This document shows, one piece after another, positions 23,495 through 31,172 of a stretch of 37,387 nt of DNA (position 1 is its first letter; every line of letters starts with the position of its first letter). Origin of the DNA: Candidatus Saccharimonadota bacterium (lineage in GTDB: Bacteria > Patescibacteriota > Saccharimonadia > Saccharimonadales > UBA4665); the NCBI GenBank assembly GCA_020428025.1, contig JAGQNO010000004.1, forward strand, positions 1-37,387. Reading direction: 5' to 3'. Under the pieces are notes generated by a model. It ran no database searches and was not told where the DNA came from. It saw only the letters and a list, made by a program, of their open reading frames with translations. Both the position numbers and the translations under genes were made by a program.

Positions 23495-24073
23495 TCAATC
23501 GAGAGTGCTTTTACGCCTAACCCTCAGCAATTGCACTATCGGCACCGCATAGTTTGCCAAAACTAGATAGAGCGGATACAGCGCAATTGTAAAAATCCAC
23601 GGCCTGATTGTTAAGAGTCCAAAAACACCGGCTGTACCAAACAACAGCCAGCTAATTGTGGTTTCTGACGATGGGTCTCGCCAGACTTTAAGGAGTGTTA
23701 CAAAAATTGCCGCTAAATCCGCTACTATTACGCCAATAATAGCGATTATCGGCTCGTGTACGGTCAGCGAAATAATAAGGCCAACAACTGCGATAATAAG
23801 TGCAAGAATATCGCGCCGCTCCGTGCCACCCACCCCATATCTTAATGAAAGGGCCAGTACGGTCATGCTACCTAAGAGATCGAGGCCAGAGAAAAATAAT
23901 GACCAGGTGGCGCCCACTTTTACTTGACCATAAAATGCAATTGCGCCAAGCGTGGTAAGCAAGAACCACGTCATGCGCTCCGGCTTAGTCTTGCCCCGAA
24001 TCGTATCCAAAATATAGGGTGGAACGGCGACAAAGACCAACGCAACTGACAGAAAGACAAACAGGCTATTCAT
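23495..24073 (-). CDS. Polytopic membrane protein of unknown function
   Basis: A 192 aa protein with about seven hydrophobic segments, spaced in pairs, and short loops. The stretch KPERMTWFLLTTLGAIAF near residue 30 resembles the PQ-loop-like Pro-x-x-x-Trp helices seen in small transporters of the SWEET/PQ-loop type, and a similar helix recurs later (TISWLLFGTAGVFGLLT), suggesting an internal duplication. That link is tentative. It overlaps the rmuC 3' end by 8 nt, so it is translated from the rmuC message. No signal peptide other than the first segment is visible. Confidence 0.75.
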   Translation of the reverse strand: MNSLFVFLSVALVFVAVPPYILDTIRGKTKPERMTWFLLTTLGAIAFYGQVKVGATWSLFFSGLDLLGSMTVLALSLRYGVGGTERRDILALIIAVVGLIISLTVHEPIIAIIGVIVADLAAIFVTLLKVWRDPSSETTISWLLFGTAGVFGLLTIRPWIFTIALYPLYLVLANYAVPIVQLLRVRRKSTLD

Positions 24074-25130
24074 CTAATTGGGTAGGCTTGTCGAGCAGCA
24101 GCGGCTCCACAGCCGGGTTACTGCCCGCAATTTTAATAACGTCTTTATCAATGTGGCCCAGCGATTTGTGCGCCGCGTTGAAATGGTTCACGGTGGTACC
24201 CAGCGTGTTGCCCAGCTTCTGCATGTACTGCTCATGAGCGGCAATGTGTTTGCCCAGCTCGCCGACGCGCTTCTGGATATCCTTGGCTTGCTCTTCAATT
24301 TGCAGAGATTTTAGGCCCTGCAAGACCGTCTGAAGATACGCTAGCAGCGTGGTGGGACTAACAATAATCACCTTTTTATCAATGAACGCATACTCAATTA
24401 AATCGCGGGCGGACGTGCCAGTGGTGCCCACTTTATTAACCAGCAAATCGTAGTAAATGGCCTCTGATGGGATAAACATAAAGGCGTAGTCCAGCGTGTC
24501 CTCTGCCGGGCGGATATACTTGGATGTTTCGTCTATGCGCAGCTTCAGGTCTGCCTTGAACAGCTTAGCCAGATCTGCCCGCTCGCGGGCGTCTTTGGAC
24601 TCCACTAAGCGGTTGTAATTCTCCAGAGAGAACTTACTGTCTATGGCCAGCAGGCGGCCCTTGTCTAGCTTAATAACGGCGTCCACTATCTCGCCATCTT
24701 TGAATTTGTACTGCGTTGCGTACATGCCGGGGGCCAGTACATTTTGCAGCACATTCTCTAGGTAATATTCGCCCAGGCCGCCGCGCTGCTTAGGATTTTG
24801 CAGCACGTTTTGCAGAGTTTTAAGCTCGTCCGTAATGCCCATGACCTGCTTGTTGGACTCTTTAAGCTCTGTTAAATTGCGGGTAATATCGGCGATGATT
24901 TTGTTGGTTTCTGCGCCCTGCTTTTGTAGCCCACCAAACATCATGGCCTGGTTTTTTTGCATCTGATCACCCAGTCCTTGCCGCAGCTTGTCTATATCTG
25001 CGGACAGATTGGTTAGGTCTTGCTTGAGCAGGAGGCTAGCTTGGTCATCTTTAGGCTTTCGTGTCTGCAAAAACAGAGCCACGCCCAGCAGCAGAACCAG
25101 CGCCCCCAAAACGATAATGGCAATTTGCAT
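24066..25130 (-). CDS. rmuC: RmuC-like DNA recombination protein
   Basis: A 354 aa RmuC-family protein. It has an N-terminal membrane segment (about 3-25), a coiled-coil (about 30-110), and the RmuC domain with a PD-(D/E)XK-like nuclease core: GGLGEYYLENVL, then VDAVIKL and LLAIDSKFSLENY, with conserved Asp and Lys. A second coiled-coil closes the chain. RmuC limits DNA inversion between short inverted repeats and is now linked to defence against foreign DNA in some bacteria. The ATG lies 7 nt downstream of TATACT (25138-25143 on the minus strand), so the mRNA is probably leaderless. It is divergent from capA across a long palindrome. Confidence 0.92.
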   Translation of the reverse strand: MQIAIIVLGALVLLLGVALFLQTRKPKDDQASLLLKQDLTNLSADIDKLRQGLGDQMQKNQAMMFGGLQKQGAETNKIIADITRNLTELKESNKQVMGITDELKTLQNVLQNPKQRGGLGEYYLENVLQNVLAPGMYATQYKFKDGEIVDAVIKLDKGRLLAIDSKFSLENYNRLVESKDARERADLAKLFKADLKLRIDETSKYIRPAEDTLDYAFMFIPSEAIYYDLLVNKVGTTGTSARDLIEYAFIDKKVIIVSPTTLLAYLQTVLQGLKSLQIEEQAKDIQKRVGELGKHIAAHEQYMQKLGNTLGTTVNHFNAAHKSLGHIDKDVIKIAGSNPAVEPLLLDKPTQLDE

Positions 25131-25137
25131 ACCCTTT

Positions 25138-25143
25138 AGTATA
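25138..25143 (-). promoter_or_regulatory. -10 box of rmuC
   Basis: TATACT on the minus strand, followed by AAAGGGT (7 nt) and the rmuC ATG. The short AAAGGGT could be either the start of the mRNA or a weak Shine-Dalgarno. Confidence 0.5.
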
Positions 25144-25152
25144 GCTGAAGCA

Positions 25153-25191
25153 CTCTAAAAAGTAGTATAAAATCCATACTACTTTTTAGAG
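25153..25191. repeat. Perfect 16 bp palindrome between rmuC and capA
   Basis: CTCTAAAAAGTAGTAT (25153-25168) and its exact complement (25176-25191) flank a 7 nt loop. It lies between the two divergent -10 boxes (25138-25143 and 25209-25214), covering the -35 regions of both, so it is more likely an operator than a terminator. The ends CTCTA/TAGAG match the palindrome at 15658-15693, and AAAAAGTAGTA recurs in the promoter dyad at 35682-35714. Confidence 0.65.
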
Positions 25192-25208
25192 CCCTCACTC
25201 GTTAATGG

Positions 25209-25214
25209 TATGAT
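25209..25214 (+). promoter_or_regulatory. Extended -10 promoter of capA
   Basis: TG-G-TATGAT is followed by 7 nt (ATGAGGT) and the capA ATG at 25222. The transcript would be leaderless or almost so. Confidence 0.5.
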
Positions 25215-25221
25215 ATGAGGT

Positions 25222-26355
25222 ATGAAGAAGTTGGGTGTTTTGGCAATCGTATTGGTAGGTGCGTTTGCATGCTGGCTACTCTGGCCACAGACCTCTAGTC
25301 CTCAACCGTCTCCAAAACCAAAAACCGCCAACTCTGACATTACACTCCTAGCCGCAGGTGACTTTATAGCCCACGATTCCATAAACATGGCCGCCAAACA
25401 GCCTAGTGGTAGCTACGATTATCTGCCGCTCATGGACACGTTTACGCCCATTTTTAGGCAGTACGACATTAGATTTTGTAGCGACGGCGTTCTAAACGGC
25501 GGCACGCAGTTTGGCGTCAGCGGCTACCCAAAATTTAACTCGCCCACAGAGTTTGTGGACGGCATGACCAAAGTGGGCTGCAACTTGGTGGCTAACGGCA
25601 CTAATCACAGTTTTGACCGCGACCAATCGGTCATAAACGCCACGGCAGATGCCTGGGCGCGGCAACCAAACATGCTGGCAGCCGTGGGCCTAAATAAGAA
25701 CAAGCAAGACCAGCAAAAAGTGCATGTCTTTATGGTTAAAAATACCAAGGTCGCATTTTTGGCCTACACTACCTATCTTAATCAAGACGCGCCGGCGCAG
25801 AATGATTACGGCGTTAATGTTTTCTCAGAAGATTTTGCTAAATCGCAGATTGCGGAGGCAAAAAAGCAAGGTGCGCAGATAATTATTGTAAGCATGCGCT
25901 GGGGCACAGAGTTTTCTAGTCAGGTTAACGAGCTTCAAAGAAAAGATGCCTCATTTTTGGCAGCGCAAGGAGTAAGCCTGATATTAGGGCACGGCCCGCA
26001 CGTGGTGCAGCCAGTAGAAAAGATTGCCGACACTACAGTTTGGTATTCCCTGGGTAACTTCCTAAACACGCAGCTCCAGCCGGAAACAGTCTTTGGCGGT
26101 CTGGCCCAAATTACGTTCAACACTAAAACGCACAAGATTACCAAGCAGTCGTTTTTGCCGGTCTACGCGCATTATGAATGGACCGCAGATCAGGCCGCAA
26201 AAGAAGATTTGCTGGCCCGCAAAAATGTAAAAATGTATTTGCTTAAGGATACTACGCAAGCCTTAATTGATAAGCAGCAGCTTAAAACGTCAGTCGATGC
26301 GCAGCGTCAACGACTACAAACTATTGTAGGGCCCAACGTTCCGCTTAGTAATTAG
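25222..26355 (+). CDS. capA: CapA/PGA-synthesis family metallophosphatase-like protein
   Basis: A 377 aa protein of the CapA (poly-gamma-glutamate synthesis) family, which has a calcineurin-like phosphoesterase fold. An N-terminal signal/anchor (MKKLGVLAIVLVGAFACWLLW) and a Pro/Ser linker lead to the domain: LLAAGDFIAHDS, ANGTNHSFDRD, SMRWGTEF, ILGHGPHVVQ and WYSLGNFL are the family metal-site motifs, all in order. One difference is that the usual NPEGPLT motif is a longer loop beginning CSDGVLNGGT. It should act outside the membrane. The cysteine in AFACWLLW is not in a lipobox consensus. The last 11 nt overlap the end of the VanY-like gene on the other strand. Confidence 0.9.
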   Translation: MKKLGVLAIVLVGAFACWLLWPQTSSPQPSPKPKTANSDITLLAAGDFIAHDSINMAAKQPSGSYDYLPLMDTFTPIFRQYDIRFCSDGVLNGGTQFGVSGYPKFNSPTEFVDGMTKVGCNLVANGTNHSFDRDQSVINATADAWARQPNMLAAVGLNKNKQDQQKVHVFMVKNTKVAFLAYTTYLNQDAPAQNDYGVNVFSEDFAKSQIAEAKKQGAQIIIVSMRWGTEFSSQVNELQRKDASFLAAQGVSLILGHGPHVVQPVEKIADTTVWYSLGNFLNTQLQPETVFGGLAQITFNTKTHKITKQSFLPVYAHYEWTADQAAKEDLLARKNVKMYLLKDTTQALIDKQQLKTSVDAQRQRLQTIVGPNVPLSN

Positions 26356-27139
26356 GAGCGGCCGGTAAGCCAAAAAACTCTTCCAGGGTAGTTATGCCGC
26401 GGGCATGCATTTCTGCTGCCAGCTCTTTGCCGATGTATCTAAAGTGCCAGGGCTCAAACTCATAGCCGGTGATTGCAGTTTTATCGGCAGGATAACGGAG
26501 TAAGAAGCCGTATTGCCAAGCATTGGCCGCCAGCCACTTACCGGCGGAGGTGTCTGCAAAACAAGCTTGAACTTCACAGGATTTATCTGCTGGCTCTATG
26601 TCTAGGCTTAAACCAGTTTGGTGCTCGCTAAAGCCGGGCCGGGCACTGGCTTTGTCTGCTTGGACCTGACCTTCATCCATAACATAGCCATTGTATAAAT
26701 TTACCTGGTAATCATACGACCTATAGCCGCTCGAGAGCATAAGGGGGACGCCGGCAGCGTCTGCAGCCGCAAACATTGTCTTTAAAGCGGCAGCAGTGTC
26801 TGCTCTGAGCTGCATGCTTTCAGAGTCCGGTACTCGCAATAAAACGCTTGGCACCACAAGATTGGCTGGCACATAATTTGCCGGACTCAGTGCTCGTTTT
26901 TTGTTTACAACCACCCAAAGACTTGCAGGATCAGTTAGAGAGTGTTGCTGCTTATTAAAAGTTTGCGCAGCTGGCTGGGCGGGCTGTTTGGAGGGTGGCG
27001 CAGGCTTGTCTTTGGAAGGCCAAAAAATCCAAATTAAACAAATAAGGACAATGCCCAGTAGCCACATCTTATTAAAGCTTTTTTTGGGTGCAAGTGCAGC
27101 ATCTGGCCGACGATGAGATCGATAATAATTAGGGTTCAT
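26345..27139 (-). CDS. VanY-type D-Ala-D-Ala carboxypeptidase
   Basis: A 264 aa peptidase of the VanY/M15 zinc family, which trims the terminal D-Ala from peptidoglycan stem peptides. An N-terminal basic stretch and one membrane segment (about 24-42) are followed by a Pro-rich linker and the catalytic domain. The core motifs are SSGYRSYDYQ, SARPGFSEHQTGLSLDI (zinc His and Asp) and EFEPWHFRYIG (catalytic Glu and zinc His). It is likely membrane-anchored and external. A TTG at 27151 is open, but the ATG at 27139 sits 4 nt after the ZIP stop and is preferred. It is co-transcribed with ZIP and convergent with capA. Confidence 0.92.
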   Translation of the reverse strand: MNPNYYRSHRRPDAALAPKKSFNKMWLLGIVLICLIWIFWPSKDKPAPPSKQPAQPAAQTFNKQQHSLTDPASLWVVVNKKRALSPANYVPANLVVPSVLLRVPDSESMQLRADTAAALKTMFAAADAAGVPLMLSSGYRSYDYQVNLYNGYVMDEGQVQADKASARPGFSEHQTGLSLDIEPADKSCEVQACFADTSAGKWLAANAWQYGFLLRYPADKTAITGYEFEPWHFRYIGKELAAEMHARGITTLEEFFGLPAAPNY

Positions 27140-27143
27140 ATTT

Positions 27144-27869
27144 TTACCCAAATCGACTTACCGCAAACATAAACGCCACGCCCAAAATAGTCATGGCAAT
27201 GGTGGCGTAGGATGAATGTTTAGAGTGCGCCTCTGGCAAAATCTCGCTGGCGCCAATGTAGAGCAAGAAGCCGGCAAAAAAGCCCAAGTAAATGACTAGG
27301 CCGGAGTCCGGAATCTGGAATAACAGCGTAGACAGCGCACCCAGCACGGGCGCTACTGCATCAATTAATAAAAACTTTAGAGATTGCTTGCGATTATTTT
27401 TGTTAAGGAGCATGAGGCTAACGGTGTTTAAGCCATCGCTAAAGTCATGCGCAATGACCGCAATAGCTACAGCGATTCCCACTGCTTCCCCCGCCTGAAA
27501 ACCCAGGCCAATACCAACGCCGTCTAGGAAGCTGTGCCCAGCTAACGCTAGGGCTGATGCTTTGCCGACTTTGGGGTGGTGATGTTTTTCATATTCATCC
27601 TCTTGGCTGTGATGAATCAAAATAGTCTTTTCTACTATATGAAAAACCAAAAAGCCGCCCACCAGGGCCAGCATTGCGCCTGTGGGCGCCTGTCTTAGGT
27701 TATGCAGGGCCGCAAAAATTTCTGGCAAAATCTCAAACGCTACCACGCCCATGAGCACGCCAGCTGTCCAGCCCAATATGCGGTGCAGCCGATCTTTGTA
27801 CCTCAGCGCAAAGTAGCCACCAGCCAAAGTAGACACAAATGTCATTGCAGACAAAAATATAGGCAACAT
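27144..27869 (-). CDS. ZIP family metal transporter
   Basis: A 241 aa polytopic protein of the ZIP (zinc/iron permease) family, which moves divalent metals into the cytoplasm. About eight hydrophobic segments are present. The metal-binding helices are recognisable as GHSFLDGVGIGLGFQAG (TM4 style) and HDFSDGLNTVS (TM5 style), and there is a His-rich cytoplasmic loop (EDEYEKHHHPK) between TM3 and TM4. The ATG at 27869 is 8 nt after an extended -10 (TG-C-TATAAT); a GTG at 27872 is also open. The downstream VanY-like gene starts 4 nt after the stop and also needs zinc, a neat functional pairing (inference). Confidence 0.93.
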   Translation of the reverse strand: MLPIFLSAMTFVSTLAGGYFALRYKDRLHRILGWTAGVLMGVVAFEILPEIFAALHNLRQAPTGAMLALVGGFLVFHIVEKTILIHHSQEDEYEKHHHPKVGKASALALAGHSFLDGVGIGLGFQAGEAVGIAVAIAVIAHDFSDGLNTVSLMLLNKNNRKQSLKFLLIDAVAPVLGALSTLLFQIPDSGLVIYLGFFAGFLLYIGASEILPEAHSKHSSYATIAMTILGVAFMFAVSRFG

Positions 27870-27877
27870 CACATAAC

Positions 27878-27883
27878 ATTATA
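27878..27883 (-). promoter_or_regulatory. Extended -10 promoter of the ZIP-VanY unit
   Basis: TG-C-TATAAT on the minus strand, 8 nt before the ZIP ATG, predicts a near-leaderless mRNA. One arm of an 11 bp inverted repeat (27893-27903) lies just upstream, over the -35 region. Confidence 0.6.
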
Positions 27884-27892
27884 GCAAAGCAG

Positions 27893-27947
27893 AGCTTGTC
27901 TGTATGCCATGCAGTTTAACGCAAAATGTGCAGCAGACAGACAAGCT
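27893..27947. repeat. 11 bp inverted repeat upstream of the ZIP gene
   Basis: AGCTTGTCTGT (27893-27903) has its exact complement ACAGACAAGCT at 27937-27947, separated by 33 nt. The proximal arm covers the ZIP -35 zone. It could be a looped pair of operator half-sites or a hairpin. A metal-responsive regulator is a natural guess for a ZIP gene but is not shown by sequence. Confidence 0.5.
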
Positions 27948-27951
27948 ACAA

Positions 27952-27987
27952 CCTAAAAACCGGGGCTTGTGGCCCCGGTTATTTAGG
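27952..27987 (-). terminator. Intrinsic terminator between the alpha/beta hydrolase and ZIP genes
   Basis: A GC-rich stem CCGGGGC/GCCCCGG with a 5 nt loop, flanked by A/T arms (CCTAAAAACC against GGTTATTTAGG, one bulge). On the minus strand it is followed by TTTTT. It stops the DUF475-hydrolase transcript before the ZIP promoter. Confidence 0.75.
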
Positions 27988-28042
27988 AAGCCTCACACTT
28001 CCTATTACTAGCTTATGCTTACCCCGCATAAAATGCAAGTGC

Positions 28043-28837
28043 TTATCCACAGGCTGCGTGAATGCGCTGGGCAATGAACTCGGCCGCCCCTGGTGTTATA
28101 CGATGCGGCGCCTTGACTACATGCGTCTCAATTGGGCCAACAAGAGTGGTGTCGATTCTTTCTTTGACCTGACCCTTAAATACCAACATGTCGCGCGAGC
28201 CAAAAATAACATCGGCCGGCACATCAAGTGCAGCCAAATCCTCTGGGGCCGTCTGATCCATAATGGTGTTTTGCAAACTGCGCACAAACGGCTGCCAAGT
28301 TTCTGCAGACAAGTCCGATCCCACCACTTTTAGGGCAATTTTTTCATAGAATGTTTGGGCAGCCTCCTCAAAGCCAAAATCCTGGCGCGTGACCCATTTA
28401 TAAAAGTTAAAGTAGGCCGCCAAGCGCGTTTTGTAGATACGCTTGTCTGGCAGACCCTCGTACAGCGGCATCTCATAGAGTACAACATGACGCACCAAAT
28501 CTGGCCTAAGACGTGCCACCCGCAGCGCCACCAATGCGCCCATTGAGTGCCCCACCAAAACAACCGGCTGGTGCAGCTTTTTTATAGCCGCTATGACCGG
28601 CTTGGCGTGGTCGTCAATGTTGTACATGAGCTCTGGTTTAGGGCTGTCGCCAAAGCCAAGCAGATCAAATGCTATCACTCGGTAATCCATGACTAAGAGC
28701 TGCCGCAGCGCGCTCCAGACAGCGCCAGAACGACCAATACCATGCAGCAAAACTACAGGGACGCCCTGCCCTTCATCGATTCTCTTGTGCAGTTTGTAGG
28801 GTTGCTTTAAAAAACCGTGCCAGAACCGCTCAAGCAC
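28043..28837 (-). CDS. Alpha/beta hydrolase
   Basis: A 264 aa alpha/beta-hydrolase-fold protein. Seen: the oxyanion-side VVLLHGIGRSG, the nucleophile elbow GHSMG (in LVGHSMGALVALR), the acid-containing strand VIFGSRDMLV, and the catalytic His in VVKAPHRITPGA. Substrate is unknown; closest in style to esterases and C-C bond hydrolases of the MhpC type. No signal peptide is seen. A TTG at 28876 would add 13 residues and overlap the DUF475 gene by 47 nt; the GTG at 28837, overlapping by 8 nt, is preferred. It is co-transcribed with the DUF475 gene and ends before the terminator at 27952-27987. Confidence 0.85.
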   Translation of the reverse strand: MLERFWHGFLKQPYKLHKRIDEGQGVPVVLLHGIGRSGAVWSALRQLLVMDYRVIAFDLLGFGDSPKPELMYNIDDHAKPVIAAIKKLHQPVVLVGHSMGALVALRVARLRPDLVRHVVLYEMPLYEGLPDKRIYKTRLAAYFNFYKWVTRQDFGFEEAAQTFYEKIALKVVGSDLSAETWQPFVRSLQNTIMDQTAPEDLAALDVPADVIFGSRDMLVFKGQVKERIDTTLVGPIETHVVKAPHRITPGAAEFIAQRIHAACG

Positions 28838-29873
28838 CCCGGCGCGCCTCCAGGCGCGAAGCCCGGAGCGAGGCAATAATAATGACTATCCCTACAAAGC
28901 CTGTCACTGCGTCCGGAATGTGGAAGGTAATGCTGGCAAGTAGTGCCAAAGCTAGCGCCAGTATGGCGTAATGAGCACCATGCTCAAGATACGGCAAGTG
29001 CTCTAAGGTATTGTGGCGCACTAGCTGTACAGTAAAGCTTCTGACCCACAGGGCGCCCACACCCAGACCGACGGCAATCAGGATAACATCGTTGGTAATG
29101 GCAAAGGCTCCCAAAACGCCATCAAAACTAAAGCTGGCGTCCAGCAGCTGCAAGTACATAAACCCGCCAAAGGCAGCCCAGCCGGTTTGCACCTTGCGCT
29201 TTTTGCCATCTTTATCTACCGGCTCTTTTCTGCCCAACCAGGCCATAAGCTGGGTCATGGCCGTGTAGCCAACCACGCCAATTATGCCGGCTTCAAGTGT
29301 GGTGGCAACATGCTTATTGCCTGGCAGCAGAGCAGCCAGCCCAACGCCCACCAACGCCAGCGTTGGCGCCAGCCACCAGTGACCACCGGCAGCCTGTAGC
29401 TTCTTTTCCAACCGGGCAAACCAACGGATTTTACGCTGGTCGTCAAACAAAAAATACAATGCCAGCGTCAGCAAAAAGCCACCGCCAAAGGCCGCAATGG
29501 ATGGGTGAGCCAGCTCCAGATAATGGGCGTACTCCTTGGAGTCATATAGCGCCAACTTAACAACCTCTGAAAAGCCCAGACCAGCAGTGACAGCAACAAT
29601 AAGGATTGGGAACACTAAACGCATACCAACCACGGCAATAATAATACCGACTGTCAGGAACATCTGCTGCCAAAAACGACTCAAACGGCCCAGAATCTTG
29701 GCGTTTACCACAGCGTTATCAAAGCTGAAGGCCATTTCTATAGCAATTAGCACCGTTGCCGTTAAAGCGGCGCCGGGCCCATGCCACAATCCCAGCCCAA
29801 TAAGGGACAGGACGGTAATAATAATTGACCAAAGGTTAGCTTTTAAAAAATGATCCAGATGATTATGTTGCAT
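28830..29873 (-). CDS. DUF475/TerC-like integral membrane protein
   Basis: A 347 aa membrane protein of the DUF475 family, related to TerC, with about nine hydrophobic segments. Two Asp-containing membrane motifs are diagnostic: EMAFSFDNAVVNAKIL in the first half and DASFSFDGVLGAFAITND in the second, an inverted-repeat style seen in TerC proteins. TerC relatives are tied to tellurite resistance and, more recently, manganese export during protein secretion; the role of DUF475 is not settled. The ATG at 29873 is preferred to a GTG at 29879. It is divergent from the CorC-like gene across a 27 nt gap. Confidence 0.88.
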   Translation of the reverse strand: MQHNHLDHFLKANLWSIIITVLSLIGLGLWHGPGAALTATVLIAIEMAFSFDNAVVNAKILGRLSRFWQQMFLTVGIIIAVVGMRLVFPILIVAVTAGLGFSEVVKLALYDSKEYAHYLELAHPSIAAFGGGFLLTLALYFLFDDQRKIRWFARLEKKLQAAGGHWWLAPTLALVGVGLAALLPGNKHVATTLEAGIIGVVGYTAMTQLMAWLGRKEPVDKDGKKRKVQTGWAAFGGFMYLQLLDASFSFDGVLGAFAITNDVILIAVGLGVGALWVRSFTVQLVRHNTLEHLPYLEHGAHYAILALALALLASITFHIPDAVTGFVGIVIIIASLRASRLEARRGA

Positions 29874-29884
29874 GACCACTATGG

Positions 29885-29890
29885 TACAAT
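29885..29890 (+). promoter_or_regulatory. Extended -10 promoter of the CorC-like gene
   Basis: TG-G-TACAAT ends 10 nt before the GTG start at 29901. Its presence inside the longer open frame argues that the upstream ATG codons (29850 onward) are not used. The reverse reading, TG-TACCAT, could serve the divergent DUF475 gene. Confidence 0.5.
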
Positions 29891-29900
29891 ATTTTCACCT

Positions 29901-30905
29901 GTGAGTATACAACTTACCATTCTAATCGTTATTATATTGCTGCTTTTCTCAGCAATTTGTTCCGGGCTTAATATTGCCATTATGTCGCTGGACACAGCCG
30001 ATTTAAGGCGCAAAGCCAAGCTGGGCAATCCGCAAGCTAAGCGCGTGTTGCCGCTGCGTCGGTCCAGTCACTTAACGCTATCTAGCATTCTTCTTACGAA
30101 TGTGGCGGCCGTTTCTGCAACCTCCCTTGTGCTGGAACATCATCTGGGCGGCCTGCTGGCCGGCCTTATTAGTACACTGCTGGTAGTTATTGTAGGAGAA
30201 ATCGTTCCCCAGGCGATTTTTGCAAAAAATCCGCTGTTTTGGTGCAGCCTGCTGGCTCCCATTCTACGCGGCATGATATTTATTACCTACATAATAAGCA
30301 AGCCACTGCAAAAAATGCTTGATAAATTAGTGGGCAAACGCGGGCACCAGCTGCAAAGTCGACAAGAACTGGGCCTCCTTATAACAGAACACCAAACCAT
30401 TAGCGGATCAGAACTAGACGAGGACGAAATAGAGATTATTAGAGGCGCCCTGACCTTAAGTGAAAAGCGCGTGCGTGATATTATGACGCCCATCAGCGAT
30501 GTCTACTGGATGACGCCAGACGCCCGCTTTACCGATGCACGTGTGGACGAACTTAAGGCCGCCGGCTACAGCCGTATCCCGGTCTTTAACCGCTCGCTGA
30601 CAAACTGTTACGGCGTCCTATTAATGAAAGAGCTGGTAGATATTGACTTTGATGATAACGACTACCGCGTGGACGACCTACCGCTCCACTCTGTGCAACT
30701 AGTCGGCAGTATGACAGCACTAGACACCATGTTCCGTCGTTTTATTAGCAGCGGTACCCACCTGATTCCCGTAGAAAAGGATGACAAAATTGTAGGCGTC
30801 ATTACTATTGAAGATTTGCTAGAAGAAATTGTGGGCCACGAGATAGAGGACGAGACAGATCGACAAAGTCACGTTGCCAAAGCCCGCCGTAAGCTGGCAA
30901 AATAG
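29901..30905 (+). CDS. CorC/HlyC-type transporter-associated protein (CNNM + CBS domains)
   Basis: A 334 aa protein. A CNNM/DUF21 membrane domain with about four hydrophobic segments (1-150, from TILIVIILLLFSAICSGLN) is followed by a CBS pair (about 190-310), which begins with the family signature VRDIMTPISDVYWM. The C-terminal CorC/transporter-associated domain found in longer relatives is missing; the protein ends shortly after the CBS pair with a basic tail (HVAKARRKLAK). Related proteins act in magnesium or cobalt efflux or sense adenine nucleotides. The GTG at 29901 fits the promoter. The mechanosensitive-channel gene starts 7 nt downstream, so the two form a membrane/ion operon. Confidence 0.88.
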   Translation: MSIQLTILIVIILLLFSAICSGLNIAIMSLDTADLRRKAKLGNPQAKRVLPLRRSSHLTLSSILLTNVAAVSATSLVLEHHLGGLLAGLISTLLVVIVGEIVPQAIFAKNPLFWCSLLAPILRGMIFITYIISKPLQKMLDKLVGKRGHQLQSRQELGLLITEHQTISGSELDEDEIEIIRGALTLSEKRVRDIMTPISDVYWMTPDARFTDARVDELKAAGYSRIPVFNRSLTNCYGVLLMKELVDIDFDDNDYRVDDLPLHSVQLVGSMTALDTMFRRFISSGTHLIPVEKDDKIVGVITIEDLLEEIVGHEIEDETDRQSHVAKARRKLAK

Positions 30906-30911
30906 AAGCAT

Positions 30912-31172
30912 ATGTATTTTGCAACCGACCAGCTGGCCGCAGCCGATAACGTTATTACGCGCCTCACAGAGGGCATCCTAAACTGGCGCTCCTTGCTGAG
31001 CCTTGCCGTTTGCCTAGGCCTGGCGCTTTTGATTGGCAGAATTGTTGCCTGGCTGCTGCGCCGCGTGGTCACGATTATTGGCACTCGCGCGGACAAAAGC
31101 CAGAACCTGGACACCGTAAATCGTCTGAGGCGCATAGAAACCTTTTTGGTTCTTAGTATTGCCGTAATCTGA
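30912..31172 (+). CDS. MscS-family channel, N-terminal part (interrupted by in-frame UGA)
   Basis: An 86 aa open frame holding a short N-terminal helix, the first membrane helix (LLSLAVCLGLALLIGRIVAWLL), a basic loop, and the first half of the second membrane helix (FLVLSIAVI). It then meets TGA (31170-31172), which is followed at once and in the same frame by the ATG of the next open frame. Read through, the two pieces give a normal-looking 328-codon small-conductance mechanosensitive channel. The stop falls in the middle of TM2, where a single base change from TGG (Trp) would restore the protein. Either the gene is broken, the base is a sequencing error, or it is made as two chains by reinitiation. 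Confidence 0.6.
   Translation: MYFATDQLAAADNVITRLTEGILNWRSLLSLAVCLGLALLIGRIVAWLLRRVVTIIGTRADKSQNLDTVNRLRRIETFLVLSIAVI

Noticed and set aside
25153-25191. Intrinsic terminator
   Set aside because: It lies between divergent gene starts, so no transcript from an annotated gene would reach it from either side.
29850-29900. Upstream ATG starts for the CorC-like gene
   Set aside because: The -10 box at 29885-29890 lies downstream of them, so they would not be in the mRNA; the GTG at 29901 fits.
31170-31172. In-frame TGA as evidence for a UGA=Gly or Trp genetic code
   Set aside because: uvrB, the DUF475 gene and the ABC ATPase end at TGA in tight operon overlaps, and no other gene has an internal TGA.
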